A DNA stretch of 64,000 nt, taken from an uncultured Alphaproteobacteria bacterium. GTDB taxonomy: Bacteria; Pseudomonadota; Alphaproteobacteria; CAAHEQ01; UBA3637. The DNA is taken from the NCBI GenBank assembly GCA_944392145.1, contig CALXVS010000005.1:1-64000 (forward strand), given 5' to 3'. Position numbers and translations under genes: made by a program. Every line of letters begins with the position of its first letter. The stretch's first letter is position 1. The notes under the pieces were generated by a model, which did no database searches, was not told where the DNA came from, and was given only the letters and a program-made list of their open reading frames with translations. This document shows positions 7,263 to 14,712 of this stretch, one piece after another.

Positions 7263-8399
7263 ATGAAGAAAAAAAATTATAAATATAAAAGTTCTATCAA
7301 AACAGACTTTATTTATTGGTTAGTGCAACAAAAAAAAGATGATAACCTAAAGAAATATCGACGAGGAACTGCTATCGCTTATGCAGAGAGACTTTCACGT
7401 TTTTGTAATAAATTTTTTCCAGCTAAAAAAGAAAAACCATTATTTCAAAAAGAAAAATCTTTGCTACAATTTGTAGATAATATTGGACCTTCTATGATGT
7501 GTTGCTGTTTGTGTACATCTTTAAAAGAACCAAATGAAATGTTGAAAACTGAAGAAATGCGAGTATTAGCAAATGCTTTTTTTTGTTACAGGGTTTCCAA
7601 AGATCAAAGGACTGCACATCATCAAATGTTTAAAGATGATTTATTTGAAAAGATGGTAATTTATCTATGTCGAAAAAAATCAGGTAATGAATACCAAAAA
7701 GTCATAGAGCTGTTTTATGATTTTTTGAAAGATACAAAATTTGATGGTTTTTCAACCTTGTATGAAGAGATCGAAAAAAGGTTAGAAGAACTGCGTAAAG
7801 ACGATAGCGTTTTTTGGAAATATGGTTATATTGAAGCGACAAAAAGAACGCCAGCAATGATTATTGCTAGGGCTGGACAAGTTGGAATTCCTGTTACCGC
7901 TCTGACAAAAATATTTAAGTGCGACTACCGAACAATTAAGAAAATGTTAAAAGACAATAAAATTGCTAGTTGTCATCATCGAAGGGGATCAGTTAGCATA
8001 GCTGATTTGAATGCTTATTTTTTAAAAAAACATACTGGATTGCATCAAAAAGATGAAAATGGAGTGATTTTTACATCAAAACAGGAAGATTTTATTGAAA
8101 ATGCATATGCGGCATTATTAAATTGTACAGAAAAGTTAAAAAGAATTAATCCGACTTTATCTGATGACAAAAAACAAGAACGCAAAAAAGAAATATTAAA
8201 ATATATAAATGAGTTATTGTCCAATTATCAAAATTATGGGCGTAATAAAATATCGCATTGGACTACTTGCAAAGAAATTTCAAAAGTCACGGGCAAAACG
8301 AATCGCACTATTCAGCGCGCAGCAAGAGCAAAAAAAATTCCAACAACACGGTATTTTAAGAAAAAAGTAGGATACTTTAACGAAAAAATTGAGCTCTAA
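7263..8399 (+). CDS. DNA-binding protein with two HTH segments, function unknown
   Basis: 378 residues, basic and Lys-rich, with no signal or membrane segment. Two stretches look like helix-turn-helix of the excisionase/MerR type: residues about 210-260 (ALTKIFKCDYRTIKKMLKD) and about 340-375 (CKEISKVTGKTNRTIQRA), each followed by a basic wing-like strand. A Cys cluster MMCCCLC lies near residue 80. RBS GAAAGGAAG before ATG; 64 bp after the NUDIX gene, probably same transcript. It could be a regulator, a replication initiator or a directionality factor of the element. No family recognised. Confidence 0.65.
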   Translation: MKKKNYKYKSSIKTDFIYWLVQQKKDDNLKKYRRGTAIAYAERLSRFCNKFFPAKKEKPLFQKEKSLLQFVDNIGPSMMCCCLCTSLKEPNEMLKTEEMRVLANAFFCYRVSKDQRTAHHQMFKDDLFEKMVIYLCRKKSGNEYQKVIELFYDFLKDTKFDGFSTLYEEIEKRLEELRKDDSVFWKYGYIEATKRTPAMIIARAGQVGIPVTALTKIFKCDYRTIKKMLKDNKIASCHHRRGSVSIADLNAYFLKKHTGLHQKDENGVIFTSKQEDFIENAYAALLNCTEKLKRINPTLSDDKKQERKKEILKYINELLSNYQNYGRNKISHWTTCKEISKVTGKTNRTIQRAARAKKIPTTRYFKKKVGYFNEKIEL

Positions 8400-8504
8400 A
8401 GCCAGAAGAATAAAACATATATACTTTATCAATACCCATTAGTAACACTTATTTATCAATATGTTATTGTGACTATTGTATGTCGCAAAATGTCGTCAAT
8501 AAAT

Positions 8505-8532
8505 TTGACTAATTTTAATCCCGTGCTATATT
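8505..8532 (+). promoter_or_regulatory. Promoter of the methyltransferase gene
   Basis: TTGACT at 8505-8510 and TATATT at 8527-8532 with a 16-bp spacer, leaving a ~70-nt leader that contains an ACTTTC/GAAAGT hairpin and two RBS-like GGA sites. Confidence 0.6.
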
Positions 8533-8607
8533 CACTCCACTTTCTCAAGTTGGGAAAGTTGTGTTTCGAAAGGAACGCATGTTTTAATTTAAATAAAGGA
8601 TTTTATT

Positions 8608-10674
8608 ATGACTAATATAAAAAAAGTCGCGAATGGTGAAACCGTTCAAACTGAAACACATCAAGAAATTATTGAAGCCGAGTATACTGAAATTAACGTT
8701 ATGAAGGCTTCGGAAATTGATGTACAGGAGCATGCGAATGACAATATCCCAGACAATCCTAACAAACCAAATGAATGTGCAGTAGTTCCAATTCCATCAC
8801 AAGAAGAATTGTTTATCGATATTGACGCTATTGTTGATCAATTTGATTTACCTAAAGACCAGCTTGAAATGATTTGTGAAAACAATCCAAAAGCTGTATA
8901 TATTCCAACTGATTCGATTAAATTACAACAATTTATTCGTTGTCAACAAGGAATCTCAAAAACTGCTGAGAGCTTCTCAAAAATGAAAAAACTGCCACCA
9001 ACTGCACAGAAATTCTTTTTGCAAAAAGCTCAATTATATGCATATCTCTGGCTTAAAGCAGAAGCGAGATTAGGTAAAGAACTCCAAAAAATTGCGACAC
9101 AAGAAGGTTTTAGAAGCGATTTAAAAGAAAAAGAAAAGGGTAAAGAGGCTGACAAAAGTAAAGATAAGGACAAAAATGAAGATAAAAAAAAGGTAAAGCG
9201 TCCTTTTAAAGAAGTCTTTGAAGAAATTCGCACTAAAAGACAAATTTTAGATGAAGATTACGGGCTTACTTATAACCAAGCACGCGACTTAGTACGTTTA
9301 AGTGATGAAGTGATTGAACTTGAAATGAAATATGCAATTGCAAACAACGAAGTTCCTTCCAGACGACACGCATTATCATTTTTAAACAAAGAAAGTTCTA
9401 AAGTTGAAAAAGAATGTAAAGATGCATTTGAACTGGACACTTCTTTTTCTGCAGTTTCTCATGATGACTTATTGGGTAGAATTACGGAAGAAGATATACC
9501 TTATTGTTCAATTTTTTCTTGCATTGGATCTGGTGAATATTATTTAAAATCACGCGGTTTTAAATGTGTCTTAGCCAATGAAGCTGATGAAAAACGGGCA
9601 GAATACTTCTCTTTAAAAATGAAAGAATTGGGCGAGGAGGACTGCAAAATGTTTCAAGGCAAATTTCAAGATCACTTTGATGAACTGGTTGATGAATTTA
9701 AAAAAAGAAACAGTCAACTGCTTTTGGCCTGTCCACCTTGTCAAATTTTCTGCGCACAAAAAGGCAAAGGCTTTTTGAAGGATCCCAGATTGGATTTGAT
9801 TGTTTGGCTGATTAAGTTTATTAAGGAGGTCAAACCCAAATATATTGTTATTGAAAATGCCAAACAGTTCTTAAACTTCTCAATGCCAAAAGATACAGAA
9901 AATGATGGAGAACCAGCCAAAAATTTACGTACTGCATTAAAAGGTAAAACCATTGGACAATATATTAAAGATGAATTAACTTCTGAAAATTATGATGTTA
10001 ATTTTGCAAATGAAGACGCTTGTTTTTATGGCTGCCCTCAATCGCGCGTTAGATCCATTGTGTTAGCATCCCAAACCGGGGTATGGCCATTTCCTAAAAA
10101 AGATGATCATGCTGTATTACCTTGGCAAGTGATTGGTCATTTACCGTCACTTGAACCTGGTGAGGGAACTGGTTATGATAAAGCGCCTCTTTTATCAAAT
10201 AAAAATCCTGAATTAGCGGCCGAAATCTATAATGCTTTGATTCATACAGCCCCGGGTTGTTGTGTTGCTGATAATCCACCAGAATATCAAATTCCCGGCT
10301 ATGGTTTTTTCGGTGCGAAATGTTCTAGAAATTCTTGGAATAAGCCTTGGAGCACAATTGAAGGTGGGTCAAATCAAGCATTAGGTTTACGCACCATCCA
10401 TCCTGGAAGACCTAAACCAGATGGAACCTATTCGGATCCTCGTTGTTGTACTTTACGAGAGACGTTTTTATTAAATACTCTTCCCGAAGATTACACAATT
10501 CCTAAAAAGTTTGAAGATAAGAAATATGAAAACTTTATTTGGACAGTGATGGGGGAGATTTTCTTACCTCGCATGTTGGAAAGAATCATGGAAACAATTC
10601 CTTTGCCTCATCGAAAAAATCTGATTAAAATTGAACCAAAGGAAGAAAAAAACGAGAATGAAGAGGTGGCATAA
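8608..10674 (+). CDS. DNA (cytosine-5) methyltransferase with long N-terminal extension
   Basis: 688 residues. The C-terminal ~395 residues carry the ordered C5-methylase motifs: I (FSCIGSGEYYL, about 300), IV with catalytic Cys (LACPPCQIFCAQKG, about 374), VI (IVIENAKQF, about 416), VIII (GCPQSRVRSIV, about 477) and a C-terminal motif IX/X region (LRETFLLNTLP, GEIFLPRMLERIM). The first ~290 residues are extra: a helical part (about 75-165), a Lys/Glu/Asp-rich linker (about 172-200) and a second helical part. This length is far above a plain Dcm-type enzyme. No restriction enzyme lies beside it, so it looks like an orphan methylase that may mark or protect the element. Own promoter and terminator. 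Confidence 0.88.
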   Translation: MTNIKKVANGETVQTETHQEIIEAEYTEINVMKASEIDVQEHANDNIPDNPNKPNECAVVPIPSQEELFIDIDAIVDQFDLPKDQLEMICENNPKAVYIPTDSIKLQQFIRCQQGISKTAESFSKMKKLPPTAQKFFLQKAQLYAYLWLKAEARLGKELQKIATQEGFRSDLKEKEKGKEADKSKDKDKNEDKKKVKRPFKEVFEEIRTKRQILDEDYGLTYNQARDLVRLSDEVIELEMKYAIANNEVPSRRHALSFLNKESSKVEKECKDAFELDTSFSAVSHDDLLGRITEEDIPYCSIFSCIGSGEYYLKSRGFKCVLANEADEKRAEYFSLKMKELGEEDCKMFQGKFQDHFDELVDEFKKRNSQLLLACPPCQIFCAQKGKGFLKDPRLDLIVWLIKFIKEVKPKYIVIENAKQFLNFSMPKDTENDGEPAKNLRTALKGKTIGQYIKDELTSENYDVNFANEDACFYGCPQSRVRSIVLASQTGVWPFPKKDDHAVLPWQVIGHLPSLEPGEGTGYDKAPLLSNKNPELAAEIYNALIHTAPGCCVADNPPEYQIPGYGFFGAKCSRNSWNKPWSTIEGGSNQALGLRTIHPGRPKPDGTYSDPRCCTLRETFLLNTLPEDYTIPKKFEDKKYENFIWTVMGEIFLPRMLERIMETIPLPHRKNLIKIEPKEEKNENEEVA

Positions 10675-10689
10675 GCCGCCTCTTTTTTT
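10663..10689 (+). terminator. Terminator overlapping the methyltransferase stop codon
   Basis: GAGGTGGC-ATAA-GCCGCCTC followed by seven T; the TAA stop lies in the loop, so the stem's left arm encodes the last residues. Confidence 0.9.
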
Positions 10690-10740
10690 ATTTAACTTCT
10701 GACTTAATACATACAAAGGTTATGTAATATAAAAATGATT

Positions 10741-10768
10741 AACCTTTACCTACGTATGTACAAAGGTT
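10741..10768. repeat. Inverted repeat, type AACCTTTG, copy 2
   Basis: AACCTTT and AAAGGTT around ACCTACGTATGTAC. Related to 6381-6416 and 13202-13235. A lone half-site (ACAAAGGTTAT) lies at about 10714-10724. Confidence 0.65.
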
Positions 10769-10795
10769 GGAAAATGAAAAAAAACATCTCAAGCA

Positions 10796-10925
10796 CAAAC
10801 AAACGGTTTTACATTTCTGATAATTCACGACATGTTAAAACGGTTTTCAAGGCATTATTCTAAAAAGTAAGTTCCTATCGCTTTAAATTTCAAAAACAAA
10901 ATGTTCTATAAAAAGTATGAATGAT
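10796..10925. other. Noncoding block shared with element 3, copy 1
   Basis: About 130 bp with no ORF that aligns to 33296-33425. Best-kept parts are GGTTTTACATT, CGGTTTTCAAGGCATT and CAAAATGTTCTAT. It lies 140 bp ahead of the HUH-like gene here and 180 bp ahead of the nuclease gene in element 3. It may be an origin, a recombination site or another RNA. The rest of the 10690-11067 gap shows nothing else I can name. Confidence 0.6.
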
Positions 10926-11067
10926 ACCGAATTTTGAAGAATTGCTTAAAAATAGTTGAAGGTTTCTTCCTGTTTAGATTCTGAAAAAGGCGTACAGGTA
11001 AAGCGAGACTTCTCCTTTATCTATTCATAAGTATACCCTCTCTTCACTTAAAAAAGGAGACAATGCA

Positions 11068-11655
11068 ATGCGCAATATCGTTGAAATATCAAGTCCAGAA
11101 CAAGAAAAGATAATCAAACGGTTATATGAAAATGGCTTTATACCTAATACGTTCATTATCTTTAATCCTGGACAAACAAATATCTCTGAACAGAATCTTG
11201 CATATCGTTTTAAAGAAGGACTGGGAAAATATTATTCCAAAACTCTTGGTAAAAGATACAACAAACATCCTGAAAAACAATATAAGATGATAGTATTCTT
11301 GGAGCATGGTAAGAACAGAGATATAGATGAAAGCACACCACATTTACATATTCTAATAGACCTACCTAAAGACAAGGTTCAAGACTTTTATGAGTTTATG
11401 CTCAATCATTTAACGCTATATTACTATTACATATCCGATGTAAGAGATAAAACTTTAATAGATATAACCGGACAGCCATTAGATATGAAGCAAATCTGGT
11501 GTTATGGTGATAAAGAGTTTGTGAAATCAGAAAAAGACAGACGTTTCAGACCCAGCAGAATATTTACGACCAAAGATTTTCAGAAACCTATCCGTCATTT
11601 TAACCAGTATAATAAACATGAATGCATACGTGAATGGTTTTTATCTGCACCATAA
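11068..11655 (+). CDS. HUH-endonuclease-like protein (Rep/relaxase type), tentative
   Basis: 195 residues; RBS AAGGAG before the ATG. Near residue 90 it has TPHLHILIDLP, matching the metal-binding HUH motif of rolling-circle Rep proteins, relaxases and Y1 transposases, where two His flank a bulky hydrophobic residue. A strand-like NTFIIFNP lies upstream at about 27-35 where motif 1 is expected, and a Tyr-rich stretch (LYYYYISDVRDK, about 110-125) could supply the nucleophile. Such enzymes nick one DNA strand through a phosphotyrosine to start replication or transfer. The assignment rests on one short motif. It follows the shared noncoding block, which might hold its nick site. Confidence 0.45.
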   Translation: MRNIVEISSPEQEKIIKRLYENGFIPNTFIIFNPGQTNISEQNLAYRFKEGLGKYYSKTLGKRYNKHPEKQYKMIVFLEHGKNRDIDESTPHLHILIDLPKDKVQDFYEFMLNHLTLYYYYISDVRDKTLIDITGQPLDMKQIWCYGDKEFVKSEKDRRFRPSRIFTTKDFQKPIRHFNQYNKHECIREWFLSAP

Positions 11656-11897
11656 ATTTTTATTTACTATATGAGAGAAATAGTAATCAGTCCATTTTTT
11701 GAAGAAAACTGACGAAAAAGCATTTTATCTATAAATGATGAGCGAAAAATTTTAACACTTCTTCATAAAATGAGCAGAAACGCATTCCAAACACTCACCA
11801 GACACAACAGATTAAAAAGATGTGTCAACCTATACCAAAATAAAACTGCTCACCACGGATGATTTAAACTGATTTGGGAATTTATAGCTAAAAAATA

Positions 11898-11921
11898 ACC
11901 GCTATCTAAGAAAATAGCGGT
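11898..11921 (-). terminator. Terminator of the DUF3768 operon
   Basis: ACCGCTAT/ATAGCGGT around an 8-nt loop, followed on the reverse strand by TATTTTTTAG. The remaining part of 11656-11961 between the convergent genes has no other visible feature. Confidence 0.7.
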
Positions 11922-11961
11922 ACATTTTATTTTTATCATATTTTTTGATTTTTCAATTAGA

Positions 11962-12303
11962 TCACCAATCTGAATCAAGCATAATAGTGAGGGTTCTGGC
12001 ACACTTTGACGGATCTGAAGGATCCTCTGAACCATATTTCATATCAGGTGAGTAATAATCTACTTTCCACACTATCTTTTCACCTTTATAATCAAAATTG
12101 CCAAAATCTCTTTCTGAATAGGGATCATTTCCTCTATGAAAATCACTAAACGTTCTTATCTTTTCAAATATTTCGGCAATTTCTTCTTTTGATTTAGATC
12201 TAATGGATCGTGTTAAATGTATTTGACCGCCGATTCCATAACGTCTAAGCAAATCATTCAATTTTCTGATCTTGGCTACTTTATCTATCCCTTTATTCGA
12301 CAT
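11962..12303 (-). CDS. DUF3768-family protein
   Basis: 113 residues with the family pattern: LNDLLRRYGIGGQIHLT at the N-terminus, FHRGNDPYSERDFGNF in the middle, WKVDYYSPDMKYGSEDPSDP, and ARTLTIML near the C-terminus. This family is widespread on plasmids and islands of Alphaproteobacteria; its function is not known. RBS GGAG seven bases upstream; start overlaps the end of the upstream gene by 11 bases, so translation is coupled. Last gene of a leftward set of small element genes. Confidence 0.85.
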   Translation of the reverse strand: MSNKGIDKVAKIRKLNDLLRRYGIGGQIHLTRSIRSKSKEEIAEIFEKIRTFSDFHRGNDPYSERDFGNFDYKGEKIVWKVDYYSPDMKYGSEDPSDPSKCARTLTIMLDSDW

Positions 12304-12490
12304 TAAAATACTCCGTACAAGTAGCTAGAAGATGGTTATAATCAGCACTCATTGCTTCTTTTGTAAATTCGTTTATTTCAGTTTCAGATAGTCCTGCATG
12401 TTTCATAGCACGTCTGCATATTCCAAGAATGTTAAATGCATTTGAATCTTGACCAATCAATTCAACTGTTATATCTGGATATTTAGGCAT
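12293..12490 (-). CDS. Small conserved element protein
   Basis: 65 residues from the ATG at 12490, chosen because GGAGG lies five bases upstream; a TTG at 12502 is the longer alternative. The pattern YPDITVELIGQDSNAFNILG followed by RRAMKHAGLSETEI and NHLLATC is of a type I associate with small plasmid/phage proteins of no known function. Overlaps the upstream gene by 8 bases and the DUF3768 gene by 11, so the three are one operon. Confidence 0.7.
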   Translation of the reverse strand: MPKYPDITVELIGQDSNAFNILGICRRAMKHAGLSETEINEFTKEAMSADYNHLLATCTEYFNVE

Positions 12491-12797
12491 TGACGCCTCC
12501 AAAACGTTGAACTAATACAAACTTTCTAAACTGTTTAAGAGAGTTTATGTAGGACTCATGGCTTCTACGACCAATTGTCCATTTATCACCACGATGACCA
12601 TATTGTTCTAAAATAGTGTTGATGTTGTCAGCTAATTGCTTTGCTGTATAATTTTCTTTTTCGCATACTTTGGCCACTCTCCATGCATAGTCTATGGCTG
12701 TTGACGGATTACCGGAAATTGAAAATTCTTTATATCCTTTTTGAACCAAATAAGCTTGAAATTGATTTAACATGAACATTTCTCCTTTTGCTTGCAT
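12483..12797 (-). CDS. Small helical protein, SAM-like/core-binding fold possible
   Basis: 104 residues. FQAYLVQKGYKE followed by regularly spaced helices and SYINSLKQFRKFV resembles the N-terminal core-binding domain of tyrosine recombinases, but no catalytic domain is attached, so this is only a suggestion. Two starts are possible: ATG at 12797 with AAGGA nine bases upstream, or the Met at 12773 with AAGGAG eight bases upstream. First gene of the overlapping three-gene set. Confidence 0.6.
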   Translation of the reverse strand: MQAKGEMFMLNQFQAYLVQKGYKEFSISGNPSTAIDYAWRVAKVCEKENYTAKQLADNINTILEQYGHRGDKWTIGRRSHESYINSLKQFRKFVLVQRFGGVNA

Positions 12798-12913
12798 ACT
12801 TTTTTATCCTTTCTGTTTATTTTGTTAATACGCTGATTAAAATTTAAATTATCTAAATTCTTCGCTAATAACGCTCATCATTAAGGTAATTTAAAAATTT
12901 TAGTTCTGTTTAT

Positions 12914-13048
12914 TTATTGTTCAACTGATATGATATCTGTCATAACTGCACAACCACGTTCGGCTTCACGTTGACAAGCTTCTATTGCTTCTCTTAAAGA
13001 CCAATAAATTGTTGGCATTAAAATTCCATTTACTTTTATTTGATACAT
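12914..13048 (-). CDS. 44-residue small protein
   Basis: The ATG at 13048 is preceded by AAAGGA at a normal distance, whereas the longer frame to 13126 has no RBS. Sequence MYQIKVNGILMPTIYWSLRE with EACQREAERGCAVMTDIISVEQ looks like a small folded alpha/beta protein. Function unknown. It lies 116 bp upstream of the overlapping operon, on the same strand. Confidence 0.5.
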   Translation of the reverse strand: MYQIKVNGILMPTIYWSLREAIEACQREAERGCAVMTDIISVEQ

Positions 13049-13201
13049 AATAAAATCCTTTCTTTTTCGTTGGTTATAGAAATATAATATCGCGTTTTTA
13101 TTCATTCGCGAGCCCCTTAAACGCAAAAAAATTAGAAAAATTCTACTTTTTTGAGCCTTTTTCTACAAAAAATTAGAGTTTTATTAGTAAAAAGCAGAAA
13201 A

Positions 13202-13235
13202 TTTAACCTCTACCTACGCATATACAGAGGTTAAA
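13202..13235. repeat. Inverted repeat, type AACCTTTG, copy 3
   Basis: TTTAACCTCT and AGAGGTTAAA around ACCTACGCATATAC. Compared with copies 1 and 2 the arms changed together (CCTTT/AAAGG to CCTCT/AGAGG) while the centre stayed alike. A second hairpin CCTCTGC/GCAGAGG follows at about 13245-13265. Confidence 0.65.
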
Positions 13236-13279
13236 CACAGCAAACCTCTGCCAAAAAAGCAGAGGTCGGTACTTCAATT

Positions 13280-13299
13280 AAGTGACATTGATGTCTGTT
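13280..13299. promoter_or_regulatory. Palindromic site AAGTGACAT-N2-ATGTC, imperfect copy
   Basis: Matches the perfect palindrome at 33256-33275 in element 3 except at the right end (ATGTCTGTT). Possibly a shared operator. Confidence 0.45.
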
Positions 13300-13303
13300 A
13301 ATG

Positions 13304-13338
13304 AAAAAAACAACCTCGATTTAATCAAAACCGAGGTT
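13304..13338 (-). terminator. Terminator of the Slam operon
   Basis: On the reverse strand AACCTCGG/CGAGGTT forms the stem and GTTTTTTT follows, 10 bases beyond the Slam stop codon. Confidence 0.85.
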
Positions 13339-13347
13339 AGTTCATTA

Positions 13348-14709
13348 TTAAAACCGTTTTTGGATGGATAATTCAATAAGTGATTTTTGATATTCTCGTT
13401 GCCAAATATTTGATTTTTTATCCGTATATGAATAAGTTAAAACGGGCATTAAACCCCATAAAGAAATTTTACGGTTTGATAAAGAGACAGAATAACGTTG
13501 CGTGATATCCCATTCTTTGATTTCTTTAAATTCATAATCTTTCACCGTCCAGCGCTTTCCTTTATAATTTGTAAATAAGACTGAAGGTTCAACATATACA
13601 TGAAAACCCCAAGGCACATCGGCCCCAAATCCTAAAGCTAAATTTACCCGATCATTTGTATATGTTTTATCTTTCGTTTTTTCATATTCATAGCCGGTTT
13701 TGAATATCAAATACTTTGATGAATCCAATGCATAAAACATGCGTAAACGAGCCGTTTTAACATCTCCGTTTAAAATATCTCCATAATCATCATAATGCGT
13801 CGGCGTATAAGCCAAATATAACCGTGCATTTAATTGTTTTGTTAAATCATATCCTGTATCAACCATAAAACCGGTTGTGTAATTATACGCTTTATGACCT
13901 AAAAATCTTTTAGAAAAGGTAGGTCCAAAGAATACATCACCTTTGTTATAAACGTATTTAAGTCCTAAAACATAAGATAAATAAATATCATCATATTTTT
14001 TATCCTGATATTTCAAAGAATAAATTAATGCTTCATTTCTTATACGCCAATTATCAGATAACTTAAATTCATAATTGCCACCAACCGTAATGTTGAGACC
14101 AACATCTTTTTCTGGGTCATCTAATGTATTACACATCGGACCAAACATAGTCATAACACACTGTTCACCGGATGTTGTATTATTGACATTATTATCCGGT
14201 GCAATACCGAAATTAAACCAAAAATTGTAATTTTTATTTTGTCTGATATAATACAGCGCCTGTTTAATTCGAATTTGAATGGGAATAGGTAGTTTTTCGT
14301 CTGCCAACGCTAAACGATAGTGATAATCCGCACGGATCCAATCTTTGCGAATGAGGTATAATTCAGCTAATCGAAAACGGATATTTGAAATATTGGGTTG
14401 GTGTTCCAAAATAAAATAGTAAATATCAATGGCTTCATCTATTTTGTTTTCTTTTGTTGCTATTTGAGCCAATAAATACAACCGTTCAATTTCTAATTCT
14501 TTTTGTTGAAACGGTTTTAAAAGAAGAACTTTCTTTGCATCTTCCAGTTTGTTTTTTTCAATCAACTCTTGAGCAAAAGTCAAAGTCTGCTCATGTGTCA
14601 TTGTGACAACGGTTGTTTCGTTATCATTTGATTTTAATGTTGAAGCTTGGGCAGTTATTCCACCCAAGCCGATCAACATCATAAATGTCAAACAAACACG
14701 TAAGAACAT
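13348..14709 (-). CDS. Surface lipoprotein assembly modifier (Slam, DUF560)
   Basis: 453 residues with a signal peptide (MFLRVCLTFMMLIGLGGITAQAS). Residues about 40-155 are TPR-like helices (LAQIATKENKIDEAIDIYY, FRLAELYLIRKDWIRADYHY). From about 165 on, a porin-like beta-barrel starts with NFWFNFGIAPDNNVN, a typical Slam/DUF560 signature, and ends in SIQKRF with terminal Phe as outer-membrane barrels do. Slam proteins move dedicated lipoproteins across the outer membrane to the cell surface; the TPR part binds the substrate. The lipoprotein gene lies 3 bp upstream in the same operon, a textbook substrate-translocon pair. Inside a mobile element, it is probably horizontally acquired. Confidence 0.88.
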   Translation of the reverse strand: MFLRVCLTFMMLIGLGGITAQASTLKSNDNETTVVTMTHEQTLTFAQELIEKNKLEDAKKVLLLKPFQQKELEIERLYLLAQIATKENKIDEAIDIYYFILEHQPNISNIRFRLAELYLIRKDWIRADYHYRLALADEKLPIPIQIRIKQALYYIRQNKNYNFWFNFGIAPDNNVNNTTSGEQCVMTMFGPMCNTLDDPEKDVGLNITVGGNYEFKLSDNWRIRNEALIYSLKYQDKKYDDIYLSYVLGLKYVYNKGDVFFGPTFSKRFLGHKAYNYTTGFMVDTGYDLTKQLNARLYLAYTPTHYDDYGDILNGDVKTARLRMFYALDSSKYLIFKTGYEYEKTKDKTYTNDRVNLALGFGADVPWGFHVYVEPSVLFTNYKGKRWTVKDYEFKEIKEWDITQRYSVSLSNRKISLWGLMPVLTYSYTDKKSNIWQREYQKSLIELSIQKRF

Positions 14710-14712
14710 TTA

